Positions 16,801 to 27,154 of a DNA stretch of 41,853 bases are shown one piece after another; the stretch's first letter is position 1; each line of letters opens with the position of its first letter. The stretch is from SAR86 cluster bacterium (lineage in GTDB: Bacteria; Pseudomonadota; Gammaproteobacteria; Pseudomonadales; Pseudohongiellaceae), in contig NVWI01000006.1 in the NCBI GenBank assembly GCA_002746215.1, positions 101,284 through 143,136 on the forward strand, written 5' to 3'. The position numbers and the translations under genes are program-made. The notes under the pieces are model-generated. The model was given only the letters and a program-made list of their open reading frames with translations. It ran no database searches and was not told the origin of the DNA.

Positions 16801-17164
16801 AGGCTTTTAATCAGCGAACACTATATCGCCCAAAGAACTTCCAACAAACAAGCAAACCTAAGCCATACAAGACAAGCAGCTATGCACAGGAGAAAATAGA
16901 GCGTATAGTGCGCAGCTTAGCCCTACCCTGTATCGAGCCTACTGGCCAACGCGCCTTTATCCTCCTTAATTACGCCTCTATTTACTTGTTAGCGAATAGA
17001 GTCGGTTCCATAGCATCTATTTTTTTGCGCTTCTCATTCCAAATGAGGGTGGTCAATATTTTAACGTAACTCTGTTCCATTGAGCGGCGAGACGCTAAGA
17101 GTGACTTTTTTTGCAAAGTGATTTAGGTGGGTTTTTACTTAGCAGTTTTACTTTTAGGACCACC
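16801..17164. other. Intergenic region after repeat copy 1
   Basis: No supportable gene. One plus-strand frame stays open from about 16754 to 17070 without a usable start codon (it reads for example KPKPYKTSSYAQEKIERIV), and may be a decayed coding sequence. AGGA at 17156-17159 is the ribosome binding site for the following phosphatidyltransferase. Confidence 0.45.
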
Positions 17165-17818
17165 ATGACCATAGGTACCGAAGAACCTCAAGAGTTACAA
17201 GCTAGCATTATTTCTTATGTGAAAGACCTGCCTAATTTGTGTTCACTGGCCGGACTAGCCTGCACAATATTAGCGATCTATTTCAGTATTCTTGGTGTTT
17301 ACTACGCAGCAATGATTGGCATGATCTGGGCAGTTGCCTTTGACTGGGCCGATGGACTGATTGCTCGTAGAATGAAGGGTCGCACAGGTAGCGACCGAAT
17401 TTTTGGAGGTCAACTCGATCTAGTAATAGACATTGTTAGTTATGGCGTCACTCCCGCGATTCTTTTGCTTAGCTACGGGAAGTTCGACCCCATATTTCTA
17501 CCGCTCGCTTTCATAGTGCTCTCTGCCAGCGCAATCCGATTGAGTTACTTCAGCACCTTCGGTTTGTCTGACGAGGCCCAATACACTGGGCTGGCGCTGG
17601 ATAACAACAGTATCGCAATCGTTTTCGTATTCCTTTTTGAAAGTGTTTTTTCTAATGGAATATTCTCAGTGGTTCTATATGTCAGCGTTATAGGACTTGC
17701 CGTCCTGAATGTATCTCAAATCAAAACCCCAAAACTTTCTGGCAACCCCATCAATGTTTGTCTGCTTGCATTTTATACCCTTGGAATGACAGGCATTTAT
17801 GGCTGGAAACTTTTATAA
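17165..17818 (+). CDS. CDP-alcohol phosphatidyltransferase, phosphatidylserine-synthase-like
   Basis: Integral membrane enzyme of 217 residues that would transfer a phosphatidyl or phospho-alcohol group between a CDP-activated substrate and an alcohol. The catalytic motif is visible as D-W-A-D-G-L-I-A-R, then G-G-Q-L-D-L-V-I-D. Between AR and the next G there are 12 residues where the textbook motif has 8, so a four-residue insertion sits in the active-site loop. About six hydrophobic helices are seen. The ATG at 17165 with AGGA before it is preferred to a TTG at 17111. It lies 62 bases before a cytidylyltransferase, which suggests that the pair makes and uses a CDP-alcohol. Both lie between two repeat copies. 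Confidence 0.83.
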   Translation: MTIGTEEPQELQASIISYVKDLPNLCSLAGLACTILAIYFSILGVYYAAMIGMIWAVAFDWADGLIARRMKGRTGSDRIFGGQLDLVIDIVSYGVTPAILLLSYGKFDPIFLPLAFIVLSASAIRLSYFSTFGLSDEAQYTGLALDNNSIAIVFVFLFESVFSNGIFSVVLYVSVIGLAVLNVSQIKTPKLSGNPINVCLLAFYTLGMTGIYGWKLL

Positions 17819-17880
17819 GAAGCACTGGTGTCGGTAAACGCAGTACTAATAATTATTTTTTTCGAGGAGATAAATAGCAC

Positions 17881-18420
17881 ATGATTGTATATACCGTAGG
17901 TACTTTTGATTTGTTGCATGTGGGACATCTTGCTTTACTAGAATACTGCAAATCATTAGGTGATGTTCTGGCCGTTGGTGTTGCATCAGATCGTGTTGTG
18001 AATTCTTACAAACCCAATGTACCTGTTATTCCTCTTGAGCAACGAATTGAAATGCTGCAAGCATTGCGTTGTGTTGATATTGTGCGCCCTTACGATGAGC
18101 TTGAATATGTGTCTGGTTGCAAGGAGCTAAATGTCGATATTTTCGTCATTGGCGAAGATTGGGGAAATAAACCCCACAATGTGGCGGTGGAGTCTTATCT
18201 GAAATCGGCAGGAAAACAGATCAATCAAGTGCTTTACTCTCCCCGCACGTCATCAACCAGGATAAAACAAAATATCCTGGCTCAATCTTATAACGGAAAA
18301 AGTTTAAATCTAGCTGTTGTAAATCAAGGGGTTAGGTTGCTTAATTCCGAGAGTGTAAATCAAGGGGTCAGGTTGCTTGATTCCGAGAGAGAGGACATCA
18401 ACGGGGCCAGAGTAAATTGA
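17881..18420 (+). CDS. Glycerol-3-phosphate cytidylyltransferase-like protein with repeat-derived tail
   Basis: Cytoplasmic nucleotidyltransferase of the TagD/RfaE type. YTVGTFDLLHVGHLALLEYC holds the HxGH nucleotide motif, VIGEDWGNK the central loop and RTSSTRIK the C-terminal signature. The catalytic core ends near residue 140, close to the length of TagD (about 130). The remaining tail is encoded by repeat DNA: residues 147-158 and 159-170 are two copies of VNQGVRLL(N/D)SE(S/R). So the original stop was probably lost by insertion of the repeat. GAGGAG at 17864 precedes the ATG by 11 bases. The true substrate (glycerol-3-phosphate, ethanolamine phosphate or other) is not decidable here. Confidence 0.82.
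   Translation: MIVYTVGTFDLLHVGHLALLEYCKSLGDVLAVGVASDRVVNSYKPNVPVIPLEQRIEMLQALRCVDIVRPYDELEYVSGCKELNVDIFVIGEDWGNKPHNVAVESYLKSAGKQINQVLYSPRTSSTRIKQNILAQSYNGKSLNLAVVNQGVRLLNSESVNQGVRLLDSEREDINGARVN
18319..18390 (+). repeat. Two tandem 36-bp units inside the cytidylyltransferase gene
   Basis: Units at 18319-18354 and 18355-18390 begin GTAAATCAAGGGGT(T/C)AGGTT and end TTCCGAGAG(T/A). Thirty-six bases is twelve codons, so both are in frame. A third, 34-base copy lies at 16640-16673. Confidence 0.9.
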
Positions 18421-18510
18421 TGTCTCAGCCTAACTAACCATTGAAGTAATGATTACTCAACAAGATAAAATATGGTGTACCTAGAGAAATTCGAACGCCC
18501 GACCAACGAG
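18319..18510 (+). repeat. Decayed repeat element, copy 2 (RAYT/REP-like leader)
   Basis: After the two 36-bp units come GGGGCCAGAGTAAATTGATG, CCATTGAAGTAATGA and AAGATAAAATATGG in the same order as copy 1 at 16640-16800, with comparable spacing. The terminal part again resembles either the start of a REP-associated transposase (a frame reading P-R-E-I-R-T-P) or a minus-strand tRNA 3' end (TTCGAAT followed by ACACCA on that strand). Copies 1 and 2 are in the same orientation and bracket the two lipid genes. Confidence 0.6.
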
Positions 18511-18531
18511 TTCGAAATCAGTTACTTGTTT

Positions 18532-18558
18532 AAAAAACAGTGCTGAAAAGGAACTGCT
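18532..18558 (-). terminator. Intrinsic terminator of the secD-secF transcript
   Basis: On the minus strand AGCAGT pairs with ACTGTT around an 11-base loop (six pairs, one G-U), followed by a run of T. It lies directly after the secF stop codon at 18561. The stem is short, so termination may be partial. Confidence 0.5.
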
Positions 18559-18560
18559 AA

Positions 18561-19508
18561 TTAAGGCAGAGCATCGAGTTCTGAGTCGTCTTTTTGCGCA
18601 GGAATTAAATCTTCTTTACTGATATGCATGAACAGCAGCACATTGGCAGCCACATAAATTGAAGAGTAGGTTCCTATTAATACACCAACGGTCAAGGCGA
18701 TTGCAAAGCCACTGATCATTTCCCCGCCGACCACAAGTAAAGCGACAAGCACCAGCAAGGTTGTTAATGACGTGATAATAGTTCGACTAAAGGTTTGAGT
18801 TATCGAAATGTTGATTGTTTCTATGGCATCCACACCTCTGAGTAAACGGAAATTTTCACGAATGCGATCCGATACAACAATCGTATCGTTAAGTGAATAA
18901 CCAACCACTGCCAGCACCGCCGCCAACACCGTTAAATCAAAATCGAATTGCATGAGTGAGAAAAAGCCGAGCACAATAATGACATCATGCGCCAAGGCAA
19001 CAACTGCCCCTACTGCAAATTTAAACTGAAAACGCAAAGAGATATAAATCATAATCATGATCAATGCGACCAGCATGCCCAGGCCACCCTGATCTCTTAA
19101 CTCATCACCGACTTGGGCTCCAATAAATTCTGAACGCAATAGTTCGATATCCTGACCCGATACATCTCTTAACAACGCCAGCACCCTGTCACCGGTTTGA
19201 TTTGACTCTTCCAATGGCAGCCCTTCTTCTTGTACATCTTGTATTCTGATAACAACATCACGGTCACTACCAAAGAAAACCACTTCATAGTTGTCAAAGC
19301 CATTTTGGCCTAATGTATTTCGGATATCTTGCAGACTGGGTGATTCTTCATATAACAGCTCAGCCTGCGTACCGCCGGTAAAATCCAGGCCAAACTTCAT
19401 GCCGTTTACAAAAAAAGACCCAATAGAAACTATAATGAGGACTGCGGATATTATCGACGCAGCCTTGCGTTTGCCCATAAAATCAATAGTTTGGTTAAAA
19501 TCTATCAT
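18561..19508 (-). CDS. secF: Protein translocase subunit SecF
   Basis: Inner-membrane subunit of SecDF, which uses the proton gradient to assist late steps of Sec-dependent export. The 315 residues match the family. The conserved periplasmic opening GLDFTGGTQAELLYEE follows helix 1, and VGYSLNDTIVVSDRIRENFR marks the helix 4 region with its conserved Asp and Arg. Six hydrophobic helices are seen. It follows secD by 14 bases on the same strand. A terminator-like hairpin lies just past the stop. Confidence 0.97.
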   Translation of the reverse strand: MIDFNQTIDFMGKRKAASIISAVLIIVSIGSFFVNGMKFGLDFTGGTQAELLYEESPSLQDIRNTLGQNGFDNYEVVFFGSDRDVVIRIQDVQEEGLPLEESNQTGDRVLALLRDVSGQDIELLRSEFIGAQVGDELRDQGGLGMLVALIMIMIYISLRFQFKFAVGAVVALAHDVIIVLGFFSLMQFDFDLTVLAAVLAVVGYSLNDTIVVSDRIRENFRLLRGVDAIETINISITQTFSRTIITSLTTLLVLVALLVVGGEMISGFAIALTVGVLIGTYSSIYVAANVLLFMHISKEDLIPAQKDDSELDALP

Positions 19509-19522
19509 GATGGTTACCTGCC

Positions 19523-21403
19523 TTACCCCTTATCTACGCTTGGTTCAGGCATCTTAATGCCTATAGAAAGTTTATTTACTTTCCGCCCACCGTAAATAAG
19601 ATTAATAATAGAACGCGTCACCACAACAGCTGTGAACATAGACGTCAAAATCCCTATAGAAAGTGTCACAGCAAAACCTTTAACCGGGCCAGTGCCAATA
19701 GAATACAAAATAATAGCGACTAACAAGGTCGTAACATTGGCATCAAGAATCGTCACAAAAGCTCTGCCATAGCCAGAATCAATGGCTTTTTGTATACTCA
19801 GCCCATTCCTAAGTTCTTCCCTGATACGGGCAAAAATTAACACATTTGCATCTACCGCCATACCAACGGTTAACACAACCCCGGCAATACCTGGCAGGGT
19901 TAAGGTAGCGCCAATAATCGACATCACTGCGACTAATAAAAATAAGTTTATGGTTAAGGCTATGTTTGCGACCAGACCAAACAAGCGGTAATAAGCCGCC
20001 ATAAAGACAAGCACTAAGGTAAAACCAATCGCCACTGATAACACGCCACGATCGATATTTTCCTGCCCAAGGCTCGGGCCAATAGTACTTTCTTCAAGGA
20101 AATACATGGGCGCTGCCAGTGCACCAGAACGAATTAATAAGGCTAAATCATTTGCTTCATTGCCGGCTAAACCGGTAATTCTGAATTGCCTGCCCAAAGC
20201 AGCCTGAATAGTCGGGGCACTTATCACTCGTACTTCTTCATAAGGTTCAGAGCTAGACTCAATTTCACCATTCGGTAACAGTTTAGTAACAGTGCGCACC
20301 TTGGTTTCACTCAGTAAAATAGCCATATTGCGACCAATATTGCTTCGCGTAGCTTCGTTCATTTGTCTGGCACCTGCCGCATCAAGCGTAATATTCACTT
20401 GTGGCATAGAAGTCTGGGCATCAAAGGAAGCCTGAGCTTGAGTAACACTGTCTCCACCGACGATCAGATCGTTTTCCAGTGTGATCGGTGCACCCTGATA
20501 GTCAAAGTCTGTCGTAGTCCCTGGCGCCGCAGTTGTTTCTGCCACTAAGTGGAAACGCAAGGTTGCCACCGTAGAAATAATATCCTTGGCGCGAGCCGTG
20601 TCTTGTATCCCGGGTAACTCTACAACAATTCGGTCGGCCCCCATGCGTTGAACTTTTGGCTCCCTAACGCCTAAAGCATCTACTCTGGTTCGCAGTGTGG
20701 AAAGGTTTTGCTGCAAAGCATAATCTTGCAATAATAAAATACTGGCCTCAGTTGGCTGATAATACAAAACAAACTCGTTACCAATTTCCGTGTTGCGACT
20801 TATCAGGTCCGGAAATTCTTCTCTTATTAATCTATTCGCGGTGCTACGTGTCTCTGTATCATTAAATCGAATCACAATACGATTAGTAGCATCTACTTCA
20901 ATCGGCGGACGATAGCGCAAACGCTCTTCACGCAACAAACGACGCATAACCGCAATTGAGTCATTTAACTGATTGCTTACTGCTTGTTCCATATCCACTT
21001 CCATCAGAAAGTGCACACCTCCACTTAAATCAAGCCCATAAGCCATAGGCCCAGCACCGAAAGACCGGAGAAATTCTGGCGTATTTGGCGCCATATTTTG
21101 AGCAACTAAGTAATCACTCGGCAAAGACAGCTGCACAATTTCCTGCGCTCGCCGCTGATCATTTTGATCTAGCAGACGTATCAAACCAGAACCATCTTCC
21201 AGCTCAGCAGACACAAAATTAATGCCATCAGCAAGCAAAGATGCTGACGCAGTATCCATAGCACTTTGATCGACTAGGCCACTCTCATGAGAAATCTGAA
21301 TGGCCGGATCAGGCGGGTAAAAATTGGGGGCGGCATAAACCAGCGACAGTGCAATAACAAACACTATCATCAGATTTTTCCATAGAGGATATTTATTTAG
21401 CAT
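19523..21403 (-). CDS. secD: Protein translocase subunit SecD
   Basis: Inner-membrane partner of SecF, 626 residues, matching the usual length of about 615. Helix 1 is followed by a large periplasmic head. Key elements are YGLDLSGGVHFLMEVDM near residue 123, VDALGVREPKVQRMGADRIV, and AVDANVLIFARIREELRNG in the fourth membrane helix, which contains the proton-path aspartate. It follows yajC by 40 bases. Operon order yajC-secD-secF is the conserved one. Confidence 0.97.
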   Translation of the reverse strand: MLNKYPLWKNLMIVFVIALSLVYAAPNFYPPDPAIQISHESGLVDQSAMDTASASLLADGINFVSAELEDGSGLIRLLDQNDQRRAQEIVQLSLPSDYLVAQNMAPNTPEFLRSFGAGPMAYGLDLSGGVHFLMEVDMEQAVSNQLNDSIAVMRRLLREERLRYRPPIEVDATNRIVIRFNDTETRSTANRLIREEFPDLISRNTEIGNEFVLYYQPTEASILLLQDYALQQNLSTLRTRVDALGVREPKVQRMGADRIVVELPGIQDTARAKDIISTVATLRFHLVAETTAAPGTTTDFDYQGAPITLENDLIVGGDSVTQAQASFDAQTSMPQVNITLDAAGARQMNEATRSNIGRNMAILLSETKVRTVTKLLPNGEIESSSEPYEEVRVISAPTIQAALGRQFRITGLAGNEANDLALLIRSGALAAPMYFLEESTIGPSLGQENIDRGVLSVAIGFTLVLVFMAAYYRLFGLVANIALTINLFLLVAVMSIIGATLTLPGIAGVVLTVGMAVDANVLIFARIREELRNGLSIQKAIDSGYGRAFVTILDANVTTLLVAIILYSIGTGPVKGFAVTLSIGILTSMFTAVVVTRSIINLIYGGRKVNKLSIGIKMPEPSVDKG

Positions 21404-21443
21404 GTATTAAGGGCCAGTTGCTATTAAAGAAAATACTGTCGTC

Positions 21444-21785
21444 TTATTTATCTTTTTCTATTGATTTAATCGTACCTTTAGGTAACACAGCAGACACCGA
21501 AGACTTTTGCATTTTTAATTCAACATTCTCGGCTACTGTGACAGACACATATTGCTCATCAACTTTAGTCACTTTACCTAAAATACCACCAGCCGTAATC
21601 ACTTCGTCACCTTTACCAATACCCTGGATTAAAGATTTATGCTCTTTTGCCCGTTTCGACTGAGGACGTATAAGCATGAAGTAAAAAATAAGGATGAAAC
21701 CGCCCAGAAAAATAAAGCTGGTCCAGGGGCTTTGAGTTGCGTCGTCAGCGGTTTGTGCATATGCAGAACTGATGAAAAAATCCAT
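21444..21785 (-). CDS. yajC: Sec translocon accessory protein YajC
   Basis: Small single-pass inner-membrane protein associated with SecDF, 113 residues. One hydrophobic helix (FIFLGGFILIFYFMLI) is followed by the signature RPQSKRAKEHKSLIQ and the beta-rich GDEVITAGGILGKVTKV. It lies between tgt and secD with gaps of 48 and 40 bases, the conserved arrangement. Confidence 0.96.
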   Translation of the reverse strand: MDFFISSAYAQTADDATQSPWTSFIFLGGFILIFYFMLIRPQSKRAKEHKSLIQGIGKGDEVITAGGILGKVTKVDEQYVSVTVAENVELKMQKSSVSAVLPKGTIKSIEKDK

Positions 21786-21833
21786 AATATTGCCTTAAGG
21801 TTAAAAAATGAGTTATTTGTTTATTGTTTAGTC

Positions 21834-22988
<1,155 letters not shown>

Positions 22989-23012
22989 CTATTAATTGAG
23001 GGCATCTTCTGA

Positions 23013-23173
23013 GTGACTATTTAGTGAGTTTTGATTTCAAAGTGTCTGTGGCAAGGGCCGGAATTTGCTTCTGCAATCCCAGCATTCCCTCCATCCTTGG
23101 TAGTCACGCCACAGCCAGGCCCCCAGAGATGGGTTTACGGCGTCTTTGAAATCAAAATCTCATAAGTAGTCAC
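23013..23173. repeat. 161-bp nested palindromic element
   Basis: Outer arms of about 30 bases are imperfect inverted repeats: GTGACTA...GAGTTTTGATTTCAAAG (23013-23042) and CTTTGAAATCAAAATCTC...AGTCAC (23144-23173). Inside, CTGTGGC (near 23046) faces GCCACAG (near 23108). It fills the space between tgt and mdh. This could be a MITE-like insertion, a strong double terminator or a structured RNA. No family recognised. Confidence 0.65.
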
Positions 23174-23186
23174 GAATCAGAAAATA

Positions 23187-24164
23187 TTAAGGTAGCAAAT
23201 GAGCTACGCCATCTCTTTCTTCAGATAACTCTTGTTCGGTTTTCTGCATCAGATCTCGGCTGAATTCACCGATTTCCAAACCCTGCACAATCGTATATTC
23301 GCCGTTCTCACAAGTAACAGGGAAAGAATAGATCAGCCCTTCTGCAATGCCATAACTGCCATCACTCGGAATTGCCATACTAACAACTTGACCATTAGTG
23401 CCTAAGGCCCAATCACGCATATGCTCAATCGCAGCATTAGCTGCTGAAGCCGCGCTGGAAAGACCGCGAGCTTTAATAATCGCCGCACCACGTTGCTGTA
23501 CAGTCGGAATAAAATCATTGATCACCCAGTCTTTATCGACCAGTTCAGTCGCCGCCGTACCAGCAACCGTACAATGATGAATATCAGGATATTGTGTAGC
23601 ACTGTGGTTACCCCAAATAATCATGCTTTCTACGTCAGAGCTGTGTTTGCCAGTTTTTTCAGCTAACTGAGCCATGGCACGGTTATGATCTAAACGCGTC
23701 ATCGCAGTAAACTGACCTGGTTTTAAATCAGGCGCATTACGATAAGCAATCAAGGCATTAGTGTTGGCAGGGTTACCGACAACAATCACTTTCACATCAC
23801 GGCTGGCATTATCATTAATGGCTTTGCCTTGTACTGAGAAAATCGCGGCATTGGCTTCCAACAAATCTTTACGTTCCATGCCTGGGCCACGTGGGCGCGC
23901 CCCAACTAGCAGACAATAATCTGCATCTTTAAATGCGACATTAGGATCATCTGTTTGTATGATGCTGTGCACTAATGGAAAAGCACAGTCGTCAATTTCC
24001 ATCGCGGCACCTTTAAGTGCTTCCAATGCCGGAGTAATTTCCAGTAACTGAAGAATGACGGGTTGATCCGGCCCTAACATAGCACCAGAAGCAATTCTAA
24101 ATAAAAGTGAATAAGAGATTTGTCCCGCAGCCCCAGTGACTGCAACCCGAACAGGTGATTTCAT
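23187..24164 (-). CDS. mdh: Malate dehydrogenase (NAD)
   Basis: Cytoplasmic TCA-cycle enzyme that interconverts malate and oxaloacetate; 325 residues. It belongs to the type with the long N-terminus seen in many bacteria other than E. coli: [20 protein letters not shown] is the nucleotide-binding loop, [16 protein letters not shown] carries the catalytic-region Asp and Arg, and [11 protein letters not shown] the proton-relay histidine. Substrate-loop arginines are in [15 protein letters not shown], consistent with MDH rather than lactate dehydrogenase. It diverges from pyk. Confidence 0.96.
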   Translation of the reverse strand: MKSPVRVAVTGAAGQISYSLLFRIASGAMLGPDQPVILQLLEITPALEALKGAAMEIDDCAFPLVHSIIQTDDPNVAFKDADYCLLVGARPRGPGMERKDLLEANAAIFSVQGKAINDNASRDVKVIVVGNPANTNALIAYRNAPDLKPGQFTAMTRLDHNRAMAQLAEKTGKHSSDVESMIIWGNHSATQYPDIHHCTVAGTAATELVDKDWVINDFIPTVQQRGAAIIKARGLSSAASAANAAIEHMRDWALGTNGQVVSMAIPSDGSYGIAEGLIYSFPVTCENGEYTIVQGLEIGEFSRDLMQKTEQELSEERDGVAHLLP

Positions 24165-24371
24165 TGATTGAACCTCATTAGCTTTATAAATATTGGTTTA
24201 GAACGATGCCGGTAAAATCTGAGTAACGGCGCGAGCGCGCGATTATAGCAGACTTTCAACACATCGGCAGTAAGCGGATTAACCGTATCTTTACTAACTT
24301 CAAGGCCGATCTTTTGTTAGAATGCTGCTTACTATCTGGCCCCTTCTTAAGTATCAATTACGGACGCATTC

Positions 24372-25784
24372 ATGCGCAAAACTAAAATAATCTGCACCCT
24401 TGGCCCAGCCACCAGCAATTACGAAACGCTTCAGCAAATGCACGAAGCTGGCATGGATATCATTCGCCTAAATATGTCGCATGCCCGTCATAAATGGGTT
24501 GACCGTATGATTGAACATGTTGTTGAACTAAATAAACACAGCGCCTTTCCTGTTGGCATTTTGCTTGATACGCAAGGCCCGGAAATAAGAACTGGCGTAT
24601 TAGAAAATGACATGGATTTAAAAACCGGTGATGAAATTTCTATTACCGTGCGTGATGGCGTCGATGTAGAAGAGTCGTCCATTCGCATCAATTATGATGA
24701 GCTCATTGATGCGGTTAATGTCGGCGACAAAATCACTGTCGACAATGGTCTGATTAACCTTGAAGTTTTAGAGAAAAACAACCCAATTCTTCGCTGTAAA
24801 ATACTCGATGGTGGCAAGTTGGGTAGCAAGAAGCATGTGAATTTACCGGGTATAAGGGTTAATTTGCCGGCAATTACCAATAAAGATAAAGAAGATATTC
24901 TTTATGGGCTTAAGCATGAGCTTGATTACATTGCCTTGTCATTTGTCCGAGAAGCCAAAGACGTTTTAGAATTGCGTGAATTAATCGGAAAAAACTATCC
25001 AGAAAAATTATCAACGGTAAAAATCATTGCCAAAATTGAAGACCAGCAAGGCGTCCAAAACCTGGAAGAAATCATCCAGGTTTCTGATGGCATCATGGTT
25101 GCCCGTGGCGATCTCGGTGTAGAAATTGATTTGGCTGAATTACCCACTGTACAGCGTAACATTGTACGTTTATGTGCTCGTCACGGTAAGCGCGTTATCG
25201 TCGCGACACATCTATTGGAATCCATGATTGAAAATCCAATACCTACAAGAGCTGAAGTAACCGATGTCGCTAATGCGGTATATGAAGGTGCCGATGCCAT
25301 CATGCTGTCGGGTGAAACCACAATCGGCAAGCATCCGGTGCGCTGTGTTAAACAGCTTGATGCCATTGCCCGTGCCACTGAAAAACAACCCGGCCTAAAA
25401 TTAACTGATGAGCTGATTAAATCATCTGATAAAGAACATCTGGCTGCGACTGCTGTTGAACTCGCTGAGGACTTAAATGCCAAAGGCATTGTCGTTGTGA
25501 CTCGACACGGCATCATGGCTAATTATGTCACCAATTGCCATCCAGAAACCTCTCCCATTTTCGCCTTCACCAACATCGGCATTACACGTCGCCTGATGAC
25601 CTTGAATCGCTATGTTTATCCATTCAAAATTGAGTTTCGTGAGGATCCGGAAGAAACCCTAAGCCTTGCATTTCAGCAATTAAAAGATAAAGCCGGCTTT
25701 GTTAGTAAGGACAAAGTTGTGGTGATTTCTGACCTTTTAATCGATAAGGATAGTGTGGGTATACAGATTAGGTCTTTACCTTAA
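24372..25784 (+). CDS. pyk: Pyruvate kinase
   Basis: Glycolytic enzyme that makes pyruvate and ATP from phosphoenolpyruvate and ADP; 470 residues, the length of PykF-type enzymes. MRKTKIICTLGPATSNYETL is the family start. The catalytic lysine lies in IIAKIEDQQGV, metal-binding residues in MVARGDLGVEI, and THLLESMIENPIPTRAEVTD corresponds to the conserved barrel segment. A C-terminal regulatory domain is complete. It faces mdh across a 207-base shared promoter region. Confidence 0.96.
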   Translation: MRKTKIICTLGPATSNYETLQQMHEAGMDIIRLNMSHARHKWVDRMIEHVVELNKHSAFPVGILLDTQGPEIRTGVLENDMDLKTGDEISITVRDGVDVEESSIRINYDELIDAVNVGDKITVDNGLINLEVLEKNNPILRCKILDGGKLGSKKHVNLPGIRVNLPAITNKDKEDILYGLKHELDYIALSFVREAKDVLELRELIGKNYPEKLSTVKIIAKIEDQQGVQNLEEIIQVSDGIMVARGDLGVEIDLAELPTVQRNIVRLCARHGKRVIVATHLLESMIENPIPTRAEVTDVANAVYEGADAIMLSGETTIGKHPVRCVKQLDAIARATEKQPGLKLTDELIKSSDKEHLAATAVELAEDLNAKGIVVVTRHGIMANYVTNCHPETSPIFAFTNIGITRRLMTLNRYVYPFKIEFREDPEETLSLAFQQLKDKAGFVSKDKVVVISDLLIDKDSVGIQIRSLP

Positions 25785-25949
25785 GCTATCTGAATTTCAC
25801 TTACGATTTATAAAACCTTACTCTGAGAAAGCCTAGTGAGCGAAGCCAGCTCAAGGCGAAAATGAGATTTGATGAGGGAGCTTGCAAATCAGTAAGTGAT
25901 CGATTCAAATTTTATTTTTAACGCTGATATGGCAAGCGCAACAGCTCTA
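25785..25949. repeat. Candidate structured intergenic repeat between convergent pyk and queA
   Basis: TCACTTAC (25797-25804) and GTAAGTGA (25892-25899) are exact inverted repeats about 90 bases apart. The interior includes AGCGAAGCCAGCTCAAGGCG and a GATTTGATGAGGGAGCTTGC block that resembles dispersed intergenic sequences I have seen in other Gammaproteobacteria, though I cannot name the family. It lies between two convergent genes and may act as a bidirectional terminator. Confidence 0.45.
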
Positions 25950-26969
25950 TTAACAGATGAACATTGCATCCCCATAACTGAAAAACCGGTACTGTTCTTT
26001 TATCGCTTCGTTATAGGCATGTAAAACATTCTCTCGCCCTACTAATGCACTCACCAACATGATTAATGTCGATTCCGACAAATGGAAATTAGTCAGTAAG
26101 GCATCTACAGATTTAAATTCATAACCCGGATAAATAAAAATATTGGTATCACCTTTATAAGGCAATATTTCACCTGAGGCACTGGCCGTTTCCAAACAAC
26201 GTACTGATGTAGTCCCAATAGCAATTACTCGCCCTCCTCTGGCTCGACAAGCATTCACCTTGGCACAGACTTCTTCATCAACGTCCAGGTACTCTGCATG
26301 CATATGGTGGTCTTCAATTTCCTCAGTACGCACGGGTTGAAAGGTTCCTGCGCCAACATGCAAAGTGACCTTTGCGGTATCAATGCCTTTAGCCTCAATC
26401 TCGGCAAGCAAGGCTTCATCAAAATGTAAACCTGCTGTTGGTGCGGCTACTGCTCCCTGTTTTTCACTATAAACGGTTTGGTAACGTTCTTTATCAAGTA
26501 ATTCATCTTCACGTTTAATATAAGGAGGTAAAGGCATATGCCCGATTTCTTCCAGCAGGCTCATTAAAGAAATATCTTTAGGGAAAGCTAAGATAAAGAA
26601 CGCACCTTCACGACCAAGAACCTCAGCTTTAGCTTCTTCAGAGAAAGTGATTACAGAACCAGCTTTTGGTGATTTACTTGCACGCACTTGCGCGAGTATC
26701 TGATTATTAGCCATTACCCTCTCGACCAACACTTCAACCTTGCCGCCACTTTCTTTGTGCCCAAATAAGCGTGCCGGTATTACACGGGTATTGTTAAACA
26801 CCAGTAAATCTTCAGGATTAATTAAAGAAGTAAAATCAGTAAATTGACGATGGCTAATCAAGCCGTTTTCTTGAGACAGACAGAGTAAACGGCTATCCGT
26901 TCTATTTTTCGGCGGATAATGCGCAATTAATTCGGCAGGGAGATTAAAATGAAAGTCACTAAGCTTCAT
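25950..26969 (-). CDS. queA: tRNA preQ1(34) SAM ribosyltransferase-isomerase QueA
   Basis: Converts preQ1 in tRNA to epoxyqueuosine using the ribosyl part of SAM; 339 residues. [20 protein letters not shown], the [16 protein letters not shown] strand and [17 protein letters not shown] are family signatures. In most Gammaproteobacteria it lies directly before tgt; here mdh and pyk intervene. Its start is about 100 bases from tRNA-Leu, with which it diverges. Confidence 0.97.
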   Translation of the reverse strand: MKLSDFHFNLPAELIAHYPPKNRTDSRLLCLSQENGLISHRQFTDFTSLINPEDLLVFNNTRVIPARLFGHKESGGKVEVLVERVMANNQILAQVRASKSPKAGSVITFSEEAKAEVLGREGAFFILAFPKDISLMSLLEEIGHMPLPPYIKREDELLDKERYQTVYSEKQGAVAAPTAGLHFDEALLAEIEAKGIDTAKVTLHVGAGTFQPVRTEEIEDHHMHAEYLDVDEEVCAKVNACRARGGRVIAIGTTSVRCLETASASGEILPYKGDTNIFIYPGYEFKSVDALLTNFHLSESTLIMLVSALVGRENVLHAYNEAIKEQYRFFSYGDAMFIC

Positions 26970-27067
26970 GGGGGCGCAAGATTACCGGTTTTATCACGGA
27001 AATCATAGGCAGAAAGCTAAACAAGCTGTATAGTTCGCGCTCGTCTATCCAGACAGAGTCCCTTCGT

Positions 27068-27154
27068 GCCGGAGTGGTGGAATTGGTAGACACGCCGGAT
27101 TCAAAATCCGGTGCTAGCAATAGCGTGTCGGTTCAAGTCCGACCTTCGGTACCA
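27068..27154 (+). tRNA. tRNA-Leu (anticodon CAA)
   Basis: Class II tRNA of 87 bases with the CCA encoded. Acceptor arm GCCGGAG pairs with CTTCGGT (two G-U). Anticodon stem CCGGA/TCCGG encloses TTCAAAA, giving anticodon CAA for UUG codons. A variable arm GCTA/TAGC is present and the T-arm contains GGTTCAAGTCC. An open frame across it is only a shadow. Confidence 0.97.
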
